Shown: positions 37,024 to 47,010, counted from the stretch's first letter. The stretch is DNA of 64,000 nt from Microbispora sp. H11081 (GCF_012999535.1 NZ_JABBWV010000012.1:124001-188000); one strand, 5' to 3'. The notes: a model not told the origin generated them from the letters alone. Translations and numbers: made by a program.

Positions 37024-37341
37024 CTAGTAGTTCCGCTTCCCGAGCCGTTCCAGCTCGGTCTTGAGCCTGTCCTGGATCTCGGCGATGGCCCCGCCCATGG
37101 TCGCCGCGTCGGCGTGCGCGTACAACGGCCGGCCGTTGACGTCGATCACCGCACGGGCGGTGCAACGATCCTGGGGGGCGGGCCCCGGCGAGTAGGTCAG
37201 CGTGACCCGAGCCGCGAGGATCGGCCTGTCCGTGAAGCGGGCCAGTGCCGCGACGCGCTCGCGCGCCTCGGTGACCGCCTCGGCGGGGACCGTTCCTGTC
37301 GTCGCCACAACCACAGCTTCGGAATCGAATGTCGTGTTCAC
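37024..37341 (-). CDS. short HPF/RaiA-like ribosome-associated protein
   Basis: A 105-residue protein with the beta-alpha-beta-beta-beta-alpha pattern of hibernation factors: TEARERVAALARFTDRPILAARVTLTYSPG and a C-terminal helix AAIAEIQDRLKTELERLGKR. It lacks the C-terminal dimerisation domain of long HPF. Such short forms bind the 30S subunit in stressed or non-growing cells and are common in DosR-type regulons. The 246 bp to adhE hold two GGGAC/GGCC-type dyads (37372-37392, 37423-37438). Confidence 0.7.
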   Translation of the reverse strand: MNTTFDSEAVVVATTGTVPAEAVTEARERVAALARFTDRPILAARVTLTYSPGPAPQDRCTARAVIDVNGRPLYAHADAATMGGAIAEIQDRLKTELERLGKRNY

Positions 37342-37371
37342 AGTTGTCAGTCTTCTGGCCGTTCCAGCCCC

Positions 37372-37438
37372 GGGACAGGGCCTTTAGGGGCCTGACGGGT
37401 GAGGACTTCCGTCGTGAGATCGAGGGACCGATCTCCCT
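37372..37438. promoter_or_regulatory. candidate DevR/DosR-type sites between the HPF-like gene and adhE
   Basis: GGGACAGGGCC (37372-37382) and the inverted repeat AGGGA/TCCCT (37423-37438) resemble the GGGAC half-sites of DosR boxes. Both are weaker than the box at 41900-41913. Confidence 0.35.
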
Positions 37439-37587
37439 TGCCGGCCGTCCCGCCGGGAGCCGCCCACCGTGGAACCGGTGACCTTCGTCCTGGCGTACGG
37501 GGTCGTTTTTCAGCGGCGGGCGCGCGTCGTCCGCAGAAGGATGGAGGTGACAGCAAGTCGGCCGACCGAGCCCACGAGGTGATCCAG

Positions 37588-40224
37588 ATGTCCGACTCCC
37601 CGACCGGAGCCGCCCTGTCCGCCGAGGTGCACGCCGCGATCGACACGTTGGTGACCGGCGGGCTGAAGGCGTTGACGGAGTACGAGTCCTTCACCCAGGA
37701 GCAGGTCGACCACATCGTCAAGAAGGCGTCCGTCGCCGCGCTGGACCGGCACGCCGCGCTCGCCCTGCTGGCCGTCGAGGAGACGGGCCGGGGCCTGTTC
37801 GAGGACAAGGCGGTCAAGAACATCTTCGCCTGCGAGCACGTGACCCACAGCATGGCCGGGCTCAAGACGGTCGGCGTCGTCTCCCGCGACGAGATCAACG
37901 GGATCGTGGAGATCGCCGACCCCGTCGGGGTGGTCTGCGGCGTCACGCCGGTCACCAACCCCACCTCGACCACGATCTTCAAGGCGCTGCTGGCGCTGAA
38001 GACCCGCAATCCCATCGTGTTCGCGTTCCATCCCGCGGCGCAGCGCTGCAGCGCCGAGGCGGCCAGGATCGTACGGGACGCCGCCGTCGCGGCCGGCGCG
38101 CCCGAGCACTGCGTCCAGTGGATCGAGGAACCCTCGCTGGAGGCGACCGGCGCGCTGATGCGGCACGAGGGCGTGTCGGTGATCCTCGCCACCGGGGGGA
38201 ACAGCATGGTCAGGGCGGCCTACTCGGCGGGCAAGCCGGCGCTGGGCGTGGGGGCGGGCAACGTCCCCGCCTACATCGAGCGGACGGCCAAGCTGCGCAG
38301 GGCGGTGCACGACGTCGTGCTGTCCAAGACGTTCGACAACGGCATGATCTGCGCCTCCGAGCAGGCCGTCATCCTCGACGAGGAGATCTACGACGCCGCG
38401 CTGGCCGAGTTCGCCCGGCTGCACGCGTACGTCGCGACGCCGGAGGAGAAGGCGAAGCTGGAGCGGTTCGTGTTCGGGGCGACGGCACACGGCGCCTCCT
38501 GCTCCGAGGCGAGGCTCAACCCCGACGTCGTCGGGCGCACCCCGCACTGGATCGCCGAGCAGGCCGGGTTCGCCGTGCCGCCGGACACCTCCCTCATCCT
38601 CGTCCCGGTGGACGAGGTCGGTCCGCGCGAGCCGCTGACCAGGGAGAAGCTGTGTCCGGTGCTCGCCGTGCTGCGGGCGCACAGCCGTGAGGAGGGCCTG
38701 ACCCTCGCCGAGCGCATGGTCGAGTTCGACGGCCTCGGGCACAGCGCCGTCATCCACACCGAGGACGCCGGCCTCGCCGAGAAGTACGGCATCAGGGTCA
38801 AGGCGGTGCGGGTGATCTGGAACGCCCCCGCCTCCCAGGGCGGCATCGGCGACATGTACAACGCGTTCCTGCCCTCGCTGACCCTGGGCTGCGGCAGCTA
38901 CGGGCACAACTCGGTGTCGAACAATGTCTCGGCGGTCAACCTGATCAACATCAAGCGGATCGGGCGGCGCAACAACAACCTGCAGTGGTTCAAGGTCCCC
39001 GCGAAGATCTACTTCGAGCCGAACGCGATCCGCTACCTGGCGGACATGCCGGACGTGCACCGCGTCACCATCGTGGCCGACGCCGTGATGACCCGGCTGG
39101 GGTACGTCGACCGCGTCACCGACGTGCTGCGGCGGCGCGGGGAGCCGGTGGCGCTGCAGATCATCGACGACGTGGAGCCCGAGCCGAGCGTGGCGACCGT
39201 CGACAAGGGCGCCGACCTCATGCGCGCCTTCCGGCCCGACACCATCATCGCCCTCGGCGGCGGCTCGGTCATGGACGCGGCCAAGGTCATGTGGCTGCGC
39301 TACGAGCACCCCGAGGTCGTCTTCGCGGACATGAGGGAGAAGTTCTTCGACATCCGCAAGCGTGCCTTCCGGTTCCCCGCGCTCGGTGAGCTCGCCCGCC
39401 TGGTGTGCGTGCCGACCACCTCGGGCACGGGCGCGGAGGTCACGCCGTTCGCCGTGATCACCGACACCGCGACGGGCAAGAAGTATCCGCTGGCCGACTA
39501 CGCGCTCACGCCCAGCGTCGCGATCGTGGACCCGGTCCTCGCCGCCGACCTGCCCAGGGTGGTCACCGCCGACAGCGGCTTCGACGCCCTCACCCACGCC
39601 ATCGAGTCGTACGTGTCGGTGTACGCCAACGACTTCACCGACGGCCCGGCCCTGCACGCGATCAGGATCATCTTCCGCTACCTGGAGCGGGCGGTGACCC
39701 GCGGCGCCGCCGACCCGGAGGCCAGGGAGAAGATGCACAACGCCGGCACGATCGCCGGGATGGCCTTCGGCAACGCCTTCCTCGGGATCGTGCACGCCAT
39801 GTCCCACACGCTCGGCGCCACCTTCCACGTGGCCCACGGGCGTACGAACGCGATCCTGCTGCCGCACGTGATCCGCTACAACGGCACGGTCCCTTCGAAG
39901 CTGTCGGGCTGGCCCAAGTATGAGGACTACCGCGCGCCCGAGCGGTTCCAGGAGATCGCCCAGACGCTCGGCCTGCCCGCGGCCACGCCCGCCGAGGGGG
40001 TCGAGTCGCTCGCGGCGGCCATCGAGGACCTGCGCGACGCCGTCGGGATCGAGCGGTCCTTCCGGGACGTGGGCGTCGACGAGCAGGCGTTCCTGGACGC
40101 GCTGCCGCAGCAGGCGCTCAACGCGTACGAGGACCAGTGCGCGCCGGCCAACCCCCGGATGCCGATGCTCGACGACATGCAGGCGCTGATGCGGGACGCC
40201 TACTACGGGCGTTCCCCGCGCTAG
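37588..40224 (+). CDS. adhE: bifunctional acetaldehyde-CoA/alcohol dehydrogenase AdhE
   Basis: Fusion enzyme of 878 residues, normal for AdhE, converting acetyl-CoA to acetaldehyde and then ethanol with two NADH. The N-terminal aldehyde dehydrogenase half (about 1-440) has VTPVTNPTS and the catalytic Cys in [11 protein letters not shown]. The C-terminal iron-dependent alcohol dehydrogenase half (about 460-878) has [10 protein letters not shown] and the iron ligands in [38 protein letters not shown] precedes ATG 37588. Linked to PflB/PflA and DevR it gives a route to re-oxidise NADH without oxygen. Confidence 0.96.
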   Translation: MSDSPTGAALSAEVHAAIDTLVTGGLKALTEYESFTQEQVDHIVKKASVAALDRHAALALLAVEETGRGLFEDKAVKNIFACEHVTHSMAGLKTVGVVSRDEINGIVEIADPVGVVCGVTPVTNPTSTTIFKALLALKTRNPIVFAFHPAAQRCSAEAARIVRDAAVAAGAPEHCVQWIEEPSLEATGALMRHEGVSVILATGGNSMVRAAYSAGKPALGVGAGNVPAYIERTAKLRRAVHDVVLSKTFDNGMICASEQAVILDEEIYDAALAEFARLHAYVATPEEKAKLERFVFGATAHGASCSEARLNPDVVGRTPHWIAEQAGFAVPPDTSLILVPVDEVGPREPLTREKLCPVLAVLRAHSREEGLTLAERMVEFDGLGHSAVIHTEDAGLAEKYGIRVKAVRVIWNAPASQGGIGDMYNAFLPSLTLGCGSYGHNSVSNNVSAVNLINIKRIGRRNNNLQWFKVPAKIYFEPNAIRYLADMPDVHRVTIVADAVMTRLGYVDRVTDVLRRRGEPVALQIIDDVEPEPSVATVDKGADLMRAFRPDTIIALGGGSVMDAAKVMWLRYEHPEVVFADMREKFFDIRKRAFRFPALGELARLVCVPTTSGTGAEVTPFAVITDTATGKKYPLADYALTPSVAIVDPVLAADLPRVVTADSGFDALTHAIESYVSVYANDFTDGPALHAIRIIFRYLERAVTRGAADPEAREKMHNAGTIAGMAFGNAFLGIVHAMSHTLGATFHVAHGRTNAILLPHVIRYNGTVPSKLSGWPKYEDYRAPERFQEIAQTLGLPAATPAEGVESLAAAIEDLRDAVGIERSFRDVGVDEQAFLDALPQQALNAYEDQCAPANPRMPMLDDMQALMRDAYYGRSPR

Positions 40225-40231
40225 CGCCCGG

Positions 40232-40251
40232 GGCCCCGCGCACGCGGGGCC
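40232..40251 (+). terminator. adhE terminator hairpin
   Basis: GGCCCCGCG (40232-40240) pairs with CGCGGGGCC (40243-40251), 8 nt after the stop. Confidence 0.65.
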
Positions 40252-40275
40252 GTACCGGGCCTCTGCGACCCCCGT

Positions 40276-40318
40276 CGCTCCCCGCCGGCTCTCCCGCAGA
40301 GCCGGCCGGAGGGGAGCG
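40276..40318 (+). terminator. second long hairpin after adhE
   Basis: CGCTCCCC (40276-40283) pairs with GGGGAGCG (40311-40318), and inside it CCGGCTCT (40285-40292) pairs with AGAGCCGG (40298-40305). Together a two-step stem, probably a back-up terminator separating adhE from devR. Confidence 0.6.
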
Positions 40319-40400
40319 GCGGGGGATCTTCGTCGTCACCGGCGGTTCCGGTGCTCCGCCCCCGATGCGCGCGCCGACCGGAGGGCTTAGCGTAGGGGGC

Positions 40401-41042
40401 ATGATTCGCGTGTTCCTGGTGGACGACCATGAAGTCGTACGGCGTGGTGTGGCGGCGTTGCTGGACGCCGAGGACGACATCGAGGTGGTGGGCGAGGCGG
40501 GCACGGCGGAGTCGGCCGTGGCCCGCATTCCCGCGCTGAAGCCGGATGTGGCGGTGCTCGACGTGCGCCTGCCCGACGGCGACGGAGTGGACGTCTGCCG
40601 TGAGGTCCGATCCAAGGTGCCTGGCCTGGCCTGCCTGATGCTGACCTCCTACGCCGACGACGAGGCGTTGTTCAACGCGGTCATGGCCGGCGCCTCCGGA
40701 TACGTGCTCAAGCAGATCCACGGCTCCGACCTGGTCGGGGCGGTGCGCACGGTGGCCGGCGGGCAGTCGCTGCTGGACCCGCAGACCACGGCGGCGATGC
40801 TGCACCGGCTGCGCGACCAGGCCACGAAGAAGGACCCGCTGGCCGCGCTGTCGGACCAGGAGCGGCAGATCCTGGAGCTGATCGGGGAGGGCCTGACCAA
40901 CCGCCAGATCGGCGAGCGGATGTTCCTGGCGGAGAAGACGGTCAAGAACTACGTGTCCAACCTGCTGAGCAAGCTCGACATGCAGCGCCGCACCCAGGCC
41001 GCCGCGCTCGCCGCGCGCCTCAAGGCCGGCCGCCAGGACTGA
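40401..41042 (+). CDS. devR: DevR/DosR-type response regulator
   Basis: NarL-family response regulator of 213 residues, strongly matching Mycobacterium DevR/DosR along its length: [13 protein letters not shown], phospho-acceptor Asp54 in [22 protein letters not shown], and a LuxR-type helix-turn-helix with [19 protein letters not shown] followed by RRTQAA. DosR activates dormancy genes in hypoxia or NO when phosphorylated by heme kinases DosS/DosT. No DosS-like kinase is in the window, so its partner is elsewhere. ATG 40401 has a GGGGG site. Its probable regulon surrounds it: Acg, HPF-like, AdhE, DoxX, flavodoxin, PflAB. Confidence 0.92.
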   Translation: MIRVFLVDDHEVVRRGVAALLDAEDDIEVVGEAGTAESAVARIPALKPDVAVLDVRLPDGDGVDVCREVRSKVPGLACLMLTSYADDEALFNAVMAGASGYVLKQIHGSDLVGAVRTVAGGQSLLDPQTTAAMLHRLRDQATKKDPLAALSDQERQILELIGEGLTNRQIGERMFLAEKTVKNYVSNLLSKLDMQRRTQAAALAARLKAGRQD

Positions 41043-41070
41043 GTCGCCAGGACTGAGTCGCCAGGACTGA
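41031..41070 (+). repeat. 14-bp tandem repeat across the devR stop
   Basis: CGCCAGGACTGAGT in two full copies (41031-41044, 41045-41058) and a third copy matching for its first 12 bases (41059-41070). The TGA stop of devR lies in copy 1 and is repeated in other frames in copies 2 and 3. Confidence 0.95.
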
Positions 41071-41152
41071 CCGGGGAGCACCGCCGGGAACACGCGGGCG
41101 GACCTCGGCTCGTACGGCGCGACGCTTGGCGCCTGATCGCGGACATGCCGAT

Positions 41153-41180
41153 GCCCACCCCCAGGGGGCTGGGGGTGGGC
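41153..41180. terminator. bidirectional terminator between devR and doxX
   Basis: GCCCACCCCC (41153-41162) pairs perfectly with GGGGGTGGGC (41171-41180) around an 8-nt loop, between the convergent devR and DoxX genes. Confidence 0.75.
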
Positions 41181-41198
41181 ACCGGAGCTTGCCGGGGT

Positions 41199-41774
41199 CT
41201 ACTTCAGGATCGGGAGGCGGCGGACCAGGGTGGTGTTGGTCCAGATGGTGCCGAGTCCGAGGGTGTTGCCGGCGTTGGCGAGGGCGAGGCCGATGAGGAC
41301 GATGGCGTAGACGATGTGGTCGTCCATGAAGGGGTTGGTGGTGAGGGGCAGTGCGGCGGCCCACATCATCAGCAGGAGCAGGGTGCCGGTGGTGGCGGCG
41401 ATGCGCATTCCGATGCCGAGGATGAGCGCGGTGCCGATGCCGGCCAGGCCGGTCATGAACAGCCAGTCGACCCAGGCCTGTCCGGCGAGGGCGTTGAACA
41501 GGCCGCCGAGGGTGTTGTCGGCGGTGCCCTTGAGGAAGCCGGTGGTGGGGCTGCCGCCGTTGATCCAGGCCTTGGCGGCGGGGGTGGCGAAGCCGAAGCC
41601 GAACATCTTGTCCAGGAAGGCCCACAGGAACACCCAGCCGAGGGCGATGCGGGCGGCGGCCCAGGCGAACCGGGCGGGACCCTGGGTGGTCTGAACCGTG
41701 GTGGCGCCGGCCGTGCCGGGAGCGGCGTCATAGAGGCGGTGGTTCCTCTGGGTGCGCCCTTCGATGATGGCCAT
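41199..41774 (-). CDS. DoxX-family membrane protein
   Basis: A 191-residue protein with four hydrophobic spans: ARIALGWVFLWAFLDKMFG, the TGLAGIGTALILGIGM region, TLLLLMMWAAALPL and HIVYAIVLIGLALA. DoxX proteins are small membrane subunits linked to thiosulfate:quinone oxidoreduction in archaea and to oxidative-stress complexes in mycobacteria. A conserved Lys and Asp pair lies near the first span. It is divergent from the flavodoxin gene, sharing a region with a strong DosR-like box (41900-41913). Confidence 0.85.
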   Translation of the reverse strand: MAIIEGRTQRNHRLYDAAPGTAGATTVQTTQGPARFAWAAARIALGWVFLWAFLDKMFGFGFATPAAKAWINGGSPTTGFLKGTADNTLGGLFNALAGQAWVDWLFMTGLAGIGTALILGIGMRIAATTGTLLLLMMWAAALPLTTNPFMDDHIVYAIVLIGLALANAGNTLGLGTIWTNTTLVRRLPILK

Positions 41775-41899
41775 GACCGGCCCCTTTCGGTAACTTCGCG
41801 TCTTTGCTCTCTCTTTGACATTTCAAGGAAACCGCGTTCGCCACCCCCGCCGCTGGTGCCGTACGGCACGCCGCGTGCGCCCCGAAGTCCCGTGATCGT

Positions 41900-41913
41900 G
41901 GGACCTTCGGCCC
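41900..41913. promoter_or_regulatory. DosR-box-like dyad between doxX and the flavodoxin gene
   Basis: GGGACCTTCGGCCC, a near-palindrome like the DosR consensus (GGGACT...AGTCCC). The exact reverse complement occurs at 43856-43869. A second, weaker GGGACGGGCCCT lies at 41963-41974, closer to the flavodoxin gene. Confidence 0.55.
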
Positions 41914-42049
41914 GGCCGGGTCCACGGCGGACGTCGTGACCAGGGCGGCCCTACGACCGGTTGGGACGGGCCCTGGGCCTCTACCCCGCACGACCCTCGC
42001 GGCGGGAGGCTGCGATCGACAGTTCCCCAGAAGAGAAGGAGGTCCGGCC

Positions 42050-42556
42050 ATGACACGCGTGCTGGTCGCGTACGGATCCAAGCGAGGCTCGACCGCGGAG
42101 ATCGCGGGCTGGATCGGTGACACCCTGCGCGGGCAGGGGCTCGAGACCGAGGTCGCGGACGCCGGGTCGGTCCGCGACGTGACCGAATACGACGCGGTGG
42201 TGCTGGGCGGAGCACTGTACGAGGGACGCTGGCACAAGGAGGCCCGGCGCTTCGCCCGGCGGCACGCCGCCGCCCTGTCCGGCCGGCCGGTGTGGCTGTT
42301 CAGCAGCGGCCCGCTCGACCGGTCCGCGGACGAGGCCGAGATCCCGCCGGTTCCCCAGGCGGCCCGGGCGTCGGCGGCTCTGCACGCGGTGGGGCACCGG
42401 ACGTTCGGAGGGCGGCTCGCCCGTGACGCCAAGGGCTTCATCACCGCGCGGATCGCGGAAAGGACCGGGGGCGACTACCGCGACCCCGAGCGGGTGCGCG
42501 CCTGGGCGCGGCAGGTAGCCGAGCAGGTCGCGACCACGCACGGGACGGAGGCCTGA
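42050..42556 (+). CDS. flavodoxin-domain protein
   Basis: A 168-residue FMN-binding protein of the flavodoxin/protoporphyrinogen-oxidase (HemG-like) group. The phosphate loop is YGSKRGSTAEIA near the N-terminus; VVLGGALYEGRWH and LFSSGPLD form further FMN contacts. It could act as a low-potential electron carrier, for example for PflA, or as an oxidoreductase. AGAAGGAGG precedes ATG 42050. Its promoter region carries DosR-like sites, in line with hypoxic expression. Confidence 0.87.
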   Translation: MTRVLVAYGSKRGSTAEIAGWIGDTLRGQGLETEVADAGSVRDVTEYDAVVLGGALYEGRWHKEARRFARRHAAALSGRPVWLFSSGPLDRSADEAEIPPVPQAARASAALHAVGHRTFGGRLARDAKGFITARIAERTGGDYRDPERVRAWARQVAEQVATTHGTEA

Positions 42557-42685
42557 CCCTCTGCTCGCCACGCGATGCGGCGACGCCCACACGGGGGCGT
42601 CCGGTCCGACGGCCGGCCGGCGCGGGCTCGGTGAACGGCGGGCACAATTGACGGACGGATCGGCCGCGACCTTGGGGAGTTGCGC

Positions 42686-43456
42686 GTGAGCGGGTGGCCG
42701 GAAGCGCTCCACAGGTCGCCGGCGCGGCTGATCGCACTGACCTTCGCCCTGTCCGCGCCCTTCTGGCTGGCCGGCGCCCTGATCGGCCGCCTGTCGGAGA
42801 ACCTGCCCGTCAGCGCGCTGATGGCGTGCTGCCCACTGCTGGCGGCGATGGCGCTCGTGTGGCGTCGCGAGCCGCGCGGAGCCGTGCGACGGCTGCTGCG
42901 CCGCGTCGTGGACCGGGGCGCCGTCGCCGATCCCGGCTGGTACGCGCTCGCGCTCGCGGCGCCCCTGGGAGTGATGGCCGCGTCCTACGGCGTGCTGGTC
43001 CTCCTGGGCCGGTCACTGCCCGAGCCGCGCATCGCGCCGGTCGAGATCCCCCTGCTGTTCGCCGTGTTCCTCGTCGCCGCGGCCTGTGAGGAGGCGGGCT
43101 GGACCGCGTACGCCACCGATCCGCTGCGCGCCCGGCTGAGCGTGCCGGCCACCGGCGTCGTCCTGGGCGTGGTGTGGGCCGTCTGGCACCTCGTCCCGTA
43201 CGCGCAGGCCGGTCACGGCCCTCTGTGGATCGCGGGGCAGTGCCTGTTCACGGTGGCGCTCCGGGTGGTCATCGTCTGGCTGTACGACCGCAGCGGTAGC
43301 GTGCTCGCGGCGGTCGTGTGCCACGCCGCCTCCAACGTCGGCTGGTCCCTCTTCCCTGACCACGGGTCGCACTACGACCCGGTCGTCAGCGGGACCGTCG
43401 CCGCCGTCGTGGCCCTGCTCGTCGTGGCCGTGTGGCCCACGCGCTCCCCGCGCTGA
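42686..43456 (+). CDS. CPBP-family intramembrane protease-like protein
   Basis: A 256-residue membrane protein with about seven or eight spans. The CPBP (CAAX protease/bacteriocin-processing) motifs are CEEAGWTAY (Glu-Glu), a His in VVWAVWHLVPYA and a terminal CHAASNVGWSLF with His and Asn. GTG 42686 has GGGGAG 6 nt upstream; TTG 42680 would leave no spacing. Actinobacterial members are little characterised, with roles in membrane-protein processing or immunity to peptides. Its place in the dormancy island may be incidental. Confidence 0.85.
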   Translation: MSGWPEALHRSPARLIALTFALSAPFWLAGALIGRLSENLPVSALMACCPLLAAMALVWRREPRGAVRRLLRRVVDRGAVADPGWYALALAAPLGVMAASYGVLVLLGRSLPEPRIAPVEIPLLFAVFLVAAACEEAGWTAYATDPLRARLSVPATGVVLGVVWAVWHLVPYAQAGHGPLWIAGQCLFTVALRVVIVWLYDRSGSVLAAVVCHAASNVGWSLFPDHGSHYDPVVSGTVAAVVALLVVAVWPTRSPR

Positions 43457-43490
43457 CACCCCGGCCGCTCACGAGGGCGGTGGCGCGACG

Positions 43491-43820
43491 TCACCGCCGT
43501 CCCTGACCGGCGCCGGCCGCCGCGACGTGGGCCACCGCCTGCGCGCCGTGCACGGCCCGGCGGTACGCCTCGCGGGCGGCGGCGCGGATGAGTTCCGGGC
43601 AGGTGGTCGCGGCGGGGCGTACGCACACGTAGATGTGCACCATGCCGTCGATGTCGGCCAGGCGCACGTCGTCGACCGTCTCGGTGAACTCCTCCTGCAG
43701 GGCCTCCCGGACGGCCTCCCGGACGGGGCGCCGCGCGTGAGGGGTCTTCGCATGTTCCCGGGTCTCCTCGCCCTCCTGCGGGAGGGGGATCGGGCGGGGG
43801 CCGGTGCTCAGGATCGTCAT
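43491..43820 (-). CDS. hypothetical protein in the DevR island
   Basis: A 109-residue protein with no signal peptide or membrane span. It has a charged first third (PHARRPVREAVREALQEEF), a short beta-like segment (DIDGMVHIYVCVRP) and a helical end (CPELIRAAAREAYRRAVHG) with two Cys residues. I do not recognise a family. ATG 43820 lies 36 nt from a DosR-like box (43856-43869), the usual distance for activator sites. This suggests it is a DevR-regulated small protein. Confidence 0.6.
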   Translation of the reverse strand: MTILSTGPRPIPLPQEGEETREHAKTPHARRPVREAVREALQEEFTETVDDVRLADIDGMVHIYVCVRPAATTCPELIRAAAREAYRRAVHGAQAVAHVAAAGAGQGRR

Positions 43821-43855
43821 GGATCAACCGTGCCGCCCGGCGTTCGCCCGGGGGA

Positions 43856-43869
43856 GGGCCGAAGGTCCC
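43856..43869. promoter_or_regulatory. DosR-box-like dyad upstream of the 109-residue ORF
   Basis: GGGCCGAAGGTCCC, the exact reverse complement of the dyad at 41900-41913, lying 36 nt upstream of ATG 43820. Confidence 0.55.
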
Positions 43870-43909
43870 CCGGCCCCCGGACGGTCGTCGTCTCCCGAGG
43901 AGGCATGCG

Positions 43910-44743
43910 TCACACGCTGGTCACGCCGTACGCGGCGAACTGGGCGTGCACCCGGTCCAGCAGGTCCTGATCAGGGGGCCGCACGTCCGCCAGCGGGTAG
44001 GCCAGCCCGAGCCGGGCGTACTTGCCGGCGGCCATGCGGTGGAAGGGCAGCACGTCGACCCGCTCGACGTTGCCGAGCGACGCGACGAACCGGGCCAGGT
44101 TCTCGACGTTCTCCTCGGCGTCGGTGTGGCCGGGCACCAGGACGAACCGCACCCAGACCGGACGGCCCAGGTCGGCCAGCCGGCGGGCGAAGCGCAGGGT
44201 CGGCTCCAGGCTCCCGCCGGTGAGCCGCCGGTAGCCCTGCGGGTCGGACGACTTGATGTCGAGCAGCACGAGGTCGGTGTCGGCCAGCAGCGCGTCGCTC
44301 GCGCGGTCGCCGAGGAACCCGGAGGTGTCCAGCGCGGTGTGCAGGCCGCTGTCGTGGCAGCGGCGCAGCAGTTCGCCGGTGAAGCGGGGCTGCAGCAGCG
44401 GCTCGCCGCCGCTGACCGTCACCCCGCCGCCCGCGACCGAGATGAACCGCCGGTAGCGGCCCACCTCGGTCATGACCTCGTCCACCGTGACCCGGCGGCC
44501 GTCGCGCATGCGCCAGGTCTCGGGGTTGTGGCAGTACAGGCAGCGCAGCGGGCAGCCGCAGGTGAACACCACGAAGCGGGTGCCGGGACCGTCCACGCCG
44601 ACCGACAGGTCCCACGACTCGATGACGCCGCCGCCCACCGCCGGCTCCGCCTGGCAGAGCTCGGCGGCGGCCTCCTCCCTGACCCGCGCGGTGGAGTCCG
44701 CGCGCGGCCCGGGGGGAGAGCAGTCCCGCGGTCCGCCGCGCAT
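43910..44743 (-). CDS. pflA: pyruvate formate-lyase-activating enzyme (radical SAM)
   Basis: Radical SAM activase of 277 residues that installs the glycyl radical on PflB. The [4Fe-4S] ligands are Cys64-x3-Cys68-x2-Cys71 in CPLRCLYCHNPETW, and the SAM motif is VSGGEPLLQ. WVRFVLVPGHTD and DVLPFHRM are typical of PflA. The N-terminus is about 35 residues longer than usual. ATG 44743 overlaps the PflB stop by one base (TGATG), so the two are translationally coupled. The enzyme needs anoxic or low-oxygen conditions and a flavodoxin-type reductant, which is encoded nearby. Confidence 0.95.
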   Translation of the reverse strand: MRGGPRDCSPPGPRADSTARVREEAAAELCQAEPAVGGGVIESWDLSVGVDGPGTRFVVFTCGCPLRCLYCHNPETWRMRDGRRVTVDEVMTEVGRYRRFISVAGGGVTVSGGEPLLQPRFTGELLRRCHDSGLHTALDTSGFLGDRASDALLADTDLVLLDIKSSDPQGYRRLTGGSLEPTLRFARRLADLGRPVWVRFVLVPGHTDAEENVENLARFVASLGNVERVDVLPFHRMAAGKYARLGLAYPLADVRPPDQDLLDRVHAQFAAYGVTSV

Positions 44744-47010
44744 CACAGCCGCCCGTGGAAGGTGCGGTCGATCACGTCCTGCTGCTGCTCCCGGGTGAGC
44801 CGGACGAAGTTGACGGCGTACCCGGAGACGCGGATGGTGAGCTGCGGGTACTTCTCGGGGTGGTCCATCGCGTCGATCAGCGTGGCCCGGTCGAGCACGT
44901 TGACGTTCATGTGGAAGCCGCCCGCGTCGAAGTAGCCGTCGAGCACGCCCACGAGGTCGGCGACCCGGTCCTCGGCCGTGCGGCCCAGCCCGTCGGGGGT
45001 GACCGTGCTGGTGAGCGAGATGCCGTCCTGCGCCTGCTCGTAGGGGAGCTTGGCCACCGACAGCGCCGAGGCGACCAGGCCGTGCCGGTCGCGGCCGTTC
45101 ATCGGGTTCGCCCCCGGCGCGAACGGCGTGCCCGCCCTGCGTCCGTCGGGCGTGTTGCCGGTGTGCTTGCCGTAGACCACGTTGGAGGTGATGGTGAGCA
45201 CCGACTGGGTGTGCTCGGCGTCGCGGTAGGACGGGTTGCGGCGGATCTTGTCCATGAACGACCTGACGAGGTCGACGGCGATGGCGTCGGCGCGGTCGTC
45301 GTTGTTGCCGTACGCCGGGTAGTCGCCCTCGACCACGTAGTCCACGGCCAGCCCGGTCTCGTCGCGGACGACCCGGACGGTCGCGTGCCTGACGGCCGAC
45401 AGGCTGTCCGCGGCCACCGACAGGCCCGCGATGCCGCAGGCGAGCGTGCGCTGGACGGGGTAGTCGTGCAGCGCCATCTCGATGCGCTCGTAGGCGTACT
45501 TGTCGTGCATGTAGTGGATGACGTTCAGCGCGTTCACGTACGTCTTCGCGAGCCAGTCCATCATCCGGTCGAAGGCCGCCGCGAGCTCCTCGTAGTCGAG
45601 CACGTCGCCGGTCAGCGGCGGGTAGGCCGGGCCGACCTGCTCGCCGGTCATCTCGTCCCGGCCGCCGTTGATCGCGTACAGCAGGGCCTTCGCGAGGTTG
45701 ACCCGGGCGCCGAAGAACTGCATCTGCTTTCCGACGGGGGCGGCGGAGACGCAGCAGGCGATGGCGGTGTCGTCGCCGTACCGCGGCCGCATCAGCTCGT
45801 CGCTCTCGTACTGGATCGAGCTGGTCTCGATGGACAGGCGGGCGCAGAAGCGCTTGAACGGCTCGGGCAGCCGCGGCGACCAGAAGACCGTCAGGTTCGG
45901 CTCGGGGGCGGGGCCGAGGTTGCGCAGCGTCTGCAGGTAGCGGTAGCTGGTGCGGGTGACCAGCGGCCTGCCGTCCGCGCCGATGCCGCCGATCGACTCC
46001 GTCACCCAGGTCGGGTCGCCGGAGAAGAGCTGGTCGTACTCGGGGGTGCGCAGGAAGCGGACGATGCGCAGCTTGATGACGAAGTCGTCGACCAGTTCCT
46101 GCGCCTCCCGCTCGGTGAGCAGTCCCTCGGCGAGGTCGCGCTCGATGTAGACGTCCACGAACGTGGAGGTGCGCCCGAGCGACATGGCCGCGCCGTTCTG
46201 CTCCTTGACGGCGGCGAGATAGGCGAAGTACAGCCACTGGACGGCCTCGCGCGCGGTGGTCGCCGGCCCGGAGATGTCGTAACCGTAGGAGGCCGCCATC
46301 CGCTTCAGCTCGTCGAGGGCGCGCAGTTGCTCGGCCAGCTCCTCCCGGTCGCGGATGACCGCGTCCGTGGAGAACGCGCCGTCCAGCGTGCGCAGCTCGG
46401 CCCGCTTGGCCTCGATCAGCCGGTCCACGCCGTACAACGCGACCCGCCGGTAGTCGCCGATGATGCGCCCGCGGCCGTACGCGTCGGGCAGCCCGGTGAT
46501 GATCCCGGCGCGGCGGGCCGCCCGGATCTCCGGCGTGTACGCGTCGAAGACGCCGTCGTTGTGCGTCTTGCGATACCGGGTGAAGATCTCCTTGACCCCC
46601 GGGTCGAGCGTGTACCCGTACGCGGCGAGGCCGCTCTCGACCATCCGCAGCCCGCCCGCCGGCATGATCGCCCGCTTCAGCGGGGCGTCGGTCTGCAGTC
46701 CGACGATCAGCTCACGCTCGGAGTCGATGTAACCGGGCCGGTGCGCGGTGATCGAGGAGGGGGTGGCGGTGTCGACGTCGTATATCCCGCGCCGCCGCTC
46801 CTCCGGGAACAGGTCCGACACCTCCGCCCAGACCGCGCGGGTCCGTTCCGTCGGCCCGGCGAGGAACGACTCGTCGCCCTCGTACGGCAGGTAGTTGGCC
46901 TGGATGAAGTCGCGCACGTCGACGGTCCCGCGCCAGGTCGTGCCGCGGAAACCGCGCCACGCCTCGTGCGCCCGCGCGTCTTCCTGTCGTCTGACCTCGG
47001 TGACGGTCAT
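44743..47010 (-). CDS. pflB: formate C-acetyltransferase (pyruvate formate-lyase)
   Basis: Glycyl-radical enzyme of 755 residues, normal for PflB, converting pyruvate and CoA to acetyl-CoA and formate. The active-site pair is Cys419-Cys420 in [20 protein letters not shown] and the radical site is Gly730 in [17 protein letters not shown]. Both are one to four residues from their E. coli positions (418/419, 734). ATG 47010 is followed closely by conserved sequence. A DosR-like core GGACCAAAGTC lies 83 nt upstream. With PflA and AdhE it gives mixed-acid fermentation, a capacity unusual for actinomycetes normally considered aerobic. Confidence 0.97.
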   Translation of the reverse strand: MTVTEVRRQEDARAHEAWRGFRGTTWRGTVDVRDFIQANYLPYEGDESFLAGPTERTRAVWAEVSDLFPEERRRGIYDVDTATPSSITAHRPGYIDSERELIVGLQTDAPLKRAIMPAGGLRMVESGLAAYGYTLDPGVKEIFTRYRKTHNDGVFDAYTPEIRAARRAGIITGLPDAYGRGRIIGDYRRVALYGVDRLIEAKRAELRTLDGAFSTDAVIRDREELAEQLRALDELKRMAASYGYDISGPATTAREAVQWLYFAYLAAVKEQNGAAMSLGRTSTFVDVYIERDLAEGLLTEREAQELVDDFVIKLRIVRFLRTPEYDQLFSGDPTWVTESIGGIGADGRPLVTRTSYRYLQTLRNLGPAPEPNLTVFWSPRLPEPFKRFCARLSIETSSIQYESDELMRPRYGDDTAIACCVSAAPVGKQMQFFGARVNLAKALLYAINGGRDEMTGEQVGPAYPPLTGDVLDYEELAAAFDRMMDWLAKTYVNALNVIHYMHDKYAYERIEMALHDYPVQRTLACGIAGLSVAADSLSAVRHATVRVVRDETGLAVDYVVEGDYPAYGNNDDRADAIAVDLVRSFMDKIRRNPSYRDAEHTQSVLTITSNVVYGKHTGNTPDGRRAGTPFAPGANPMNGRDRHGLVASALSVAKLPYEQAQDGISLTSTVTPDGLGRTAEDRVADLVGVLDGYFDAGGFHMNVNVLDRATLIDAMDHPEKYPQLTIRVSGYAVNFVRLTREQQQDVIDRTFHGRL

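Noticed and set aside
37510-39867. A 785-codon minus-strand open frame opposite adhE.
   Set aside because: Low-complexity Val/Arg/Gly/His composition typical of antisense frames of high-GC genes.
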